Below are positions 60,347-64,000 of a DNA stretch of 64,000 nucleotides, in pieces. The notes under the pieces were generated by a model. That model had not been told where the DNA came from, searched no databases, and worked only from the letters and a program-made list of their open reading frames with translations. Position numbers and translations under genes: made by a program. Origin of the DNA: Streptomyces malachitofuscus. GTDB taxonomy: Bacteria; Actinomycetota; Actinomycetes; Streptomycetales; Streptomycetaceae. How positions within the stretch are numbered: the stretch's first letter is position 1; each line of letters begins with the position of its first letter. Location of the stretch: contig NZ_BMUF01000006.1 in NCBI RefSeq assembly GCF_014650055.1, positions 124,001 through 188,000 of the forward strand, given 5' to 3'.

Positions 60347-63262
60347 CTATTCGAGAAGCTCCGCGTACGAGCCCATGGCCAGGGCGATGTCGGCCTGGGC
60401 CCAGAACCGGTGGTACGTGAACGTCGGCGCGGCGCCGCCCTCGAGATAGCTCTCGATCTTCGACCAGGCCGGGTCGTCCTGGTAGAAGGACCGGATCGAC
60501 GCGAAGGTCGACGAGGAGTCGATCGTGTCGCCGTTCGGCATGGTGCCGCTCCAGCCGCTGGGGACGTACACCGGGTCGTCGAAGCGGTTGTAGTCGGCGC
60601 GGGTCTCCGGGACGGCGATGCCCAGCGCGTCCTGGTTGTTCTCCCACATGCCGTCCAGCAGCGCCTTCGCCGTGGACGCCGCCTCCGTGTCACCGGAGCG
60701 GTCGGCGTAGTACGTCAGCGTCTTGGCGTAGGCCGCCGCCACCCCGACGTCGTTGGTGTAGTCCGCGACCGTGACGTGCAGATCGCCGTTGTCGCCCGGG
60801 GACGACGCGTTCCAGGTGTCGGGCTTGCCGGACCACTGCAGCGTCGACGGGATCCGGAAGGAGCCGTCGGGGTTGATCGTGGTCTCGGACAGTGCCCAGT
60901 CCACCCACTTGTCGAGGACGGACTTGGCGAGCGCGTTGCCCGTCTGCTGGTACAGCTCCGCCACCCGCTCCATCGACCACGCCTGGAAGCCGAACCACTG
61001 GTTGGACGGCGGGTCGTGGTAGACGGGCTTCTCGTCGTAGTACATGCCGTAGAAGGTCGGCGTGCCCGACGGCGGGGAGGTGTAGCGGCCCGCCCAGCTG
61101 TTGGTCGCGCCGCCGGCGATGCCGCCCTCGTCGGACTGCAGCCAGCGGTAGAACTCCAGCTGGCGCTGCATCGACTTGCCCCAGTCGTCCGCGCCCGTCG
61201 CCGACTTCGGCTTCAGCGGCGCGTACTCGCTCAGCGCGTACGCGGCGAGCGGGTTCTGGTAGCCGCCGTGCGCGTGGCTGGAGCCGATGCGCCAGGCCCA
61301 GCCCGCCGAGGTGTCGGTGGCACCGCCCCAGGCGTAGTACCAGGACAGCAGGTAGTGCGAGGCGTCCTTGCCGGTGCCGGCCGGGCACGACGGGCTGGAG
61401 CAGTTGCCGATCTTCTTGAAGTACTTGTCGTACATGGCGTAGCGCAGGTAGTCACCCATCTTCGCGGCCTTGGCGACGGTCGCGGACACCTGGGAACCCT
61501 TGCCCTGGTCCTTCGCCCACAGGTCCGCCCAGTAGGCGGCCTGCACCGCACGCGCGTCGGCGTCCGGGGCGTTGGTGAACTTCCACTGCTTGGCGTAGGA
61601 CGCGTCCTTGGTGAACAGGTCCAGGTAGCCGTTGGTGCCGCCGTACTTGAAGGCGTCGCAGGTGGGCTGCGGGACGGTCTCCCAGACCGACTCCTGCGGG
61701 CCGCGCTGGAAGGTGTTGATGTACGACGGCCCGGTGTCCGACGGGCCCGCCTCGCACTTGCCGGGCGAGTTGCCGTAGCCGTACACGTTGTCGACGTCCT
61801 GGATCCAGTGCATGCCGTAGACGTCGTCCGTGCCGTACGCGCTCCTCAGTTCCGCGGCGATCGGGTCGGGGCCGACGGAGACACCGGAGTCCAGCTGGGA
61901 CGGGTACTCGTCCGGGGTGTCGTGCTCGGGCGCGTAGGTCGCAGGCTTCGAGGCGTTGTAGAAGGAGTTGGTCGGCTGGTCGGCGTGGGTCGGGATCATG
62001 TACTGCTCCATGATCTCCCAGGCCTCGTTGAACTTCGACCAGTCACCGGTCACCTTGCCGTACATCGCCTGGAGCCACAGCAGATAGCTGTAGGCCTCCG
62101 AGGTCGTCTCGTGACCGTGGTCCGGCGCCTCGACGATCAGCGTCTCGACGGAGTGGTACGGGATGCCCTCGGGGGAGAAGTAGCCGTTCGCCGGGTCGGT
62201 GATCTTCCCGTACAGCTCCAGGAAACGCGCGTCGTACGTCTTCTCCGCCCCGAGTTGGGTCACCGTGACCGCCGCCTTGGCGTGGCCGGGTGCCGAGGAC
62301 TCGAAGACGGCCGAGCCGCTGCCGGAGTCGTCGGCGGCGATGGTCACCGTCTGCGCGGTGTTCCAGTTCGACGCCGTGAAGGTGAGTGAGGCGCCGCCGG
62401 AGACCGACAGCCCGGAGTTGCCGCTCGCACGCGTCGTGGTGACGGTCACGCTCCCGGTCGGCTGCTTGGACAGCTTGACCTCGTACGTGCCCGACTCACC
62501 TTGCTGGACGCCCAGTTGGGACGGCGTGGCCACCACGGCGGGACCCGAGGCGACCGTGATGCCCACCGGAGTGGAGTCGGCGGAGGCACCCATGCTGTCG
62601 TAGGCCTTCGCCACCAGTGAATGACTGCCCACGGTCAAACCAGCGGCCGAGAGCGTGAAGGGTGCGCTGGTGTCGGTGCCCAGCAGCTCGGTGTCGTCGT
62701 AGAACTCCACCTTGGTGATCGTGGCGTCGTCGGCCGCCGCGGCGGTGGCCGCGAGCGGGACCGTCTCGCCCTGGGTGTAGACGGCGCCGGCCTCGGGGCT
62801 GGTCAGCACGGCGATCGGCGGCTGATGCGCGCCGGTGCAGGTGGTGCCGTTGATCGCGAAGGACGTGGGGGCGGCGTTGCTGCCGCTGTAGGTGAACTGG
62901 GCGCCGGTCGTGACCGCGCCGCCGGCGGCGATCCGGGCGTTGTACCCGGCGTCCTTCACGGTCACGGTCCGGCCGGACTGCGACCAGGTGCCGTTCCAGC
63001 CATTCGAGAGCCTCTGGTTGCCCGCGTAGTCGTACGTCAGGGTCCAGCCGTCGATGGCGTCGGTGCCGCGGTTGGTGAGGGTCAGGTCGGCGGTGAAGCC
63101 GGACCCCCAGTCGTTCGTCCTGTAGTCGACGCTGCACTGGACGGCGGCCGCCTGAGCGGGAGTCGAGCCCGCCGAGAGCATCGTCAGCGGGAGTGCCAGA
63201 GCCGCCGCGGCGGCCGTTAACAGCCGTCGGACGCCCCTGCGTCTCCTGGGTGGGGGATGCAT
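60347..63262 (-). CDS. Secreted GH48 cellulase (exoglucanase) with CBM2 and Ig-like modules
   Basis: A 971-residue exported enzyme. A signal peptide (AQAAA cleavage near residue 38) is followed by a CBM2 cellulose-binding module (about 40-140: CSVDY...[13 protein letters not shown]), an Ig-like module (about 148-240), a Pro/Thr-type linker domain (to about 345) and a GH48 catalytic domain. The catalytic acid region is [21 protein letters not shown]48 enzymes release cellobiose from cellulose chain ends. Leu15 is a TTA codon (63218-63220), implying bldA-dependence. A CebR box lies 46 nt upstream of the start. Confidence 0.96.
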   Translation of the reverse strand: MHPPPRRRRGVRRLLTAAAAALALPLTMLSAGSTPAQAAAVQCSVDYRTNDWGSGFTADLTLTNRGTDAIDGWTLTYDYAGNQRLSNGWNGTWSQSGRTVTVKDAGYNARIAAGGAVTTGAQFTYSGSNAAPTSFAINGTTCTGAHQPPIAVLTSPEAGAVYTQGETVPLAATAAAADDATITKVEFYDDTELLGTDTSAPFTLSAAGLTVGSHSLVAKAYDSMGASADSTPVGITVASGPAVVATPSQLGVQQGESGTYEVKLSKQPTGSVTVTTTRASGNSGLSVSGGASLTFTASNWNTAQTVTIAADDSGSGSAVFESSAPGHAKAAVTVTQLGAEKTYDARFLELYGKITDPANGYFSPEGIPYHSVETLIVEAPDHGHETTSEAYSYLLWLQAMYGKVTGDWSKFNEAWEIMEQYMIPTHADQPTNSFYNASKPATYAPEHDTPDEYPSQLDSGVSVGPDPIAAELRSAYGTDDVYGMHWIQDVDNVYGYGNSPGKCEAGPSDTGPSYINTFQRGPQESVWETVPQPTCDAFKYGGTNGYLDLFTKDASYAKQWKFTNAPDADARAVQAAYWADLWAKDQGKGSQVSATVAKAAKMGDYLRYAMYDKYFKKIGNCSSPSCPAGTGKDASHYLLSWYYAWGGATDTSAGWAWRIGSSHAHGGYQNPLAAYALSEYAPLKPKSATGADDWGKSMQRQLEFYRWLQSDEGGIAGGATNSWAGRYTSPPSGTPTFYGMYYDEKPVYHDPPSNQWFGFQAWSMERVAELYQQTGNALAKSVLDKWVDWALSETTINPDGSFRIPSTLQWSGKPDTWNASSPGDNGDLHVTVADYTNDVGVAAAYAKTLTYYADRSGDTEAASTAKALLDGMWENNQDALGIAVPETRADYNRFDDPVYVPSGWSGTMPNGDTIDSSSTFASIRSFYQDDPAWSKIESYLEGGAAPTFTYHRFWAQADIALAMGSYAELLE

Positions 63263-63307
63263 GGTGCTGGTTCCTCCTGCGACTCGTCATGTCAAGCCTT
63301 GAACCAG

Positions 63308-63321
63308 TGGGAGCGCTCCCA
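63308..63321. promoter_or_regulatory. CebR box (perfect)
   Basis: TGGGAGCGCTCCCA is the exact CebR operator palindrome. CebR represses cellulose/cello-oligosaccharide genes until cellobiose or cellotriose is present. It overlaps the predicted GH48 promoter. Confidence 0.9.
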
Positions 63322-63349
63322 TAGTGAGGACGGGGTGATGACCGGTCAA
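63321..63349 (-). promoter_or_regulatory. Candidate GH48 promoter
   Basis: On the minus strand TTGACC (63344-63349), then a 17-nt spacer, then CACTAT (63321-63326). The -10 abuts the CebR box, so CebR would block initiation. GTCAAGCCTTG occurs at both 63291-63301 and 63345-63355. Confidence 0.5.
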
Positions 63350-63450
63350 GCCTTGTGGAGAATCGAAAAGATTCGACGCCATGAGTTGAGTGAATGTCAG
63401 CAGTCCCTCTGTTCTTCGCCGTCACTTGGCGCTAGCTTCATGTGCACCAG

Positions 63451-63464
63451 TGGGAGCGGTTCCA
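63451..63464. promoter_or_regulatory. CebR box (imperfect)
   Basis: TGGGAGCGGTTCCA differs from the CebR consensus at two positions. It lies about 290 nt upstream of the CBM2 gene, downstream of a TAGCTT -10-like element (63433-63438). The leader between box and gene (63465-63752) holds no gene that I can see. Confidence 0.75.
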
Positions 63465-63752
63465 TCAGTCGACGCGTCCGTGACGACGCGTCCGAGCTGC
63501 AAGGAGTCGCTCGATGCGCCACCCCCCGCGTTCAGTACTTTGAGCCATCCCCGTGCACACGTGGAGCACCTGACGCGGGGTCGCTCGTTCCCGTGGGATC
63601 CCCTGTGCCGTCCGTGCCGTCCGGAATGTCCGGCCGGCCTCGGGGCCTGTCCCGACCAGGCCCGGACGGTACCCCCACCCGTAAGGCACCAGGCCGCGCG
63701 CTCGTCCGCGCGGCCCAGAAGGACAGCCCCCTACGGATAGGAAACCCGCACC

Positions 63753-64000
63753 ATGAGTCGCACCAGAACCGCGCTCCTCGCCGCCATGACGCTGGTCGCC
63801 GGCGCCACCGGGACGGCGTTCGCCGTCGTCCCCGGCGACGCCGGCGCGGCCGCCGTCCCCTGCACCGTGGACTACAAGGTGCAGAACCAGTGGGACACCG
63901 GCTTCACCGCGTCCGTGACGGTCACCAACAACGGTGCCGCGAAGTCGTCGTGGGCGGTGAAGTGGTCCTACGCCGGTAACCAGAGGGTCACCAGCGGCTG
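63753..64000 (+). CDS. Secreted CBM2-containing protein, 3' end cut by the window
   Basis: Only the first 82 codons are visible. A signal peptide (residues about 1-33, ending DAGAAA) is followed by the start of a CBM2 cellulose-binding module (VPCTVDYKVQNQWDTGF, then SSWAVKWSYAGNQRVTSG), closely similar to that of the GH48 enzyme. In Streptomyces the neighbour of GH48 is usually another cellulase (GH6, GH9 or GH5), but the catalytic domain is beyond the window. The GGATAGGAAACC upstream is only a weak ribosome binding site. Confidence 0.9.
   Translation, partial: MSRTRTALLAAMTLVAGATGTAFAVVPGDAGAAAVPCTVDYKVQNQWDTGFTASVTVTNNGAAKSSWAVKWSYAGNQRVTSG

Overview
The window is high-GC actinobacterial chromosome and almost certainly Streptomyces. 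The evidence is the strong third-position GC bias, rare TTA codons, a gas-vesicle cluster in the order gvpO-A-F-G-Y-Z-J-L-S-K (the order I remember from S. coelicolor), CebR-type cellulase operators, and many small stress proteins typical of the genus. I see no tRNA, rRNA, CRISPR array, insertion sequence or prophage. Nearly all the long antisense reading frames are GC-driven shadows of real genes.

Layout. 0-4.4 kb: a TetR regulator and a tandem 3-hydroxyacyl-CoA dehydrogenase, then a TTA-containing HEAT-repeat gene and a GNAT. 4.4-7.2 kb: a secreted tripeptidyl-peptidase-like hydrolase and a radical SAM protein with an SOS-like box. 7.3-13.8 kb: an SRPBCC protein, an MFS exporter with three appended beta-sandwich domains, a PAS/GAF/PP2C/ATPase regulator and a methyltransferase. 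13.9-19.0 kb: an overlapping run of four peptidases (M55, M20, S9, S66) suited to D-amino-acid-containing peptides or muropeptides. 19.0-22.6 kb: a GNAT, a DUF5107/TPR protein, a VOC protein and a holin-like membrane protein.

22.6-42.1 kb looks like one stress island. It holds an enolase-superfamily/F420 oxidoreductase operon, a divergent NDH-2, transketolase and LigD-type primase-polymerase operon that runs into the gas-vesicle genes, a 56-residue hydrophobic protein, an ABC-F ATPase, a baeRF/Vms1-like protein, PfpI, CBS and DUF2795 proteins, and a SigB-family sigma factor. Three promoters in this island fit GNNT-N14-16-GGGTAC exactly, and two of them use a palindromic GGGTACCC shared with the divergent gene. 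I infer that a SigB-type sigma factor, perhaps the one encoded at 41.3 kb, drives much of the island.

42.5-54.7 kb: a surface protein, an aminotransferase-like protein without its PLP lysine coupled to a metallo-beta-lactamase-fold enzyme, DedA, a second such enzyme, a resolvase-like protein, a membrane-tethered alkaline-phosphatase-fold protein, a MoxR/vWA-metallopeptidase pair, OsmC and a GDPD. 54.7-60.2 kb: an orphan dnaK behind a HAIR-like operator, two XRE-type regulators, a small membrane protein, a pterin dehydratase and a methyltransferase. 60.3-64 kb: a GH48 cellulase with a TTA codon in its signal peptide, divergent from a truncated CBM2 protein, each with a CebR box.

A recurring feature is a -10-like hexamer 6-7 nt before the start codon with no ribosome binding site, seen at eight genes and suggesting leaderless mRNAs. 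All assignments come from reading the sequence; none was confirmed by a database search.
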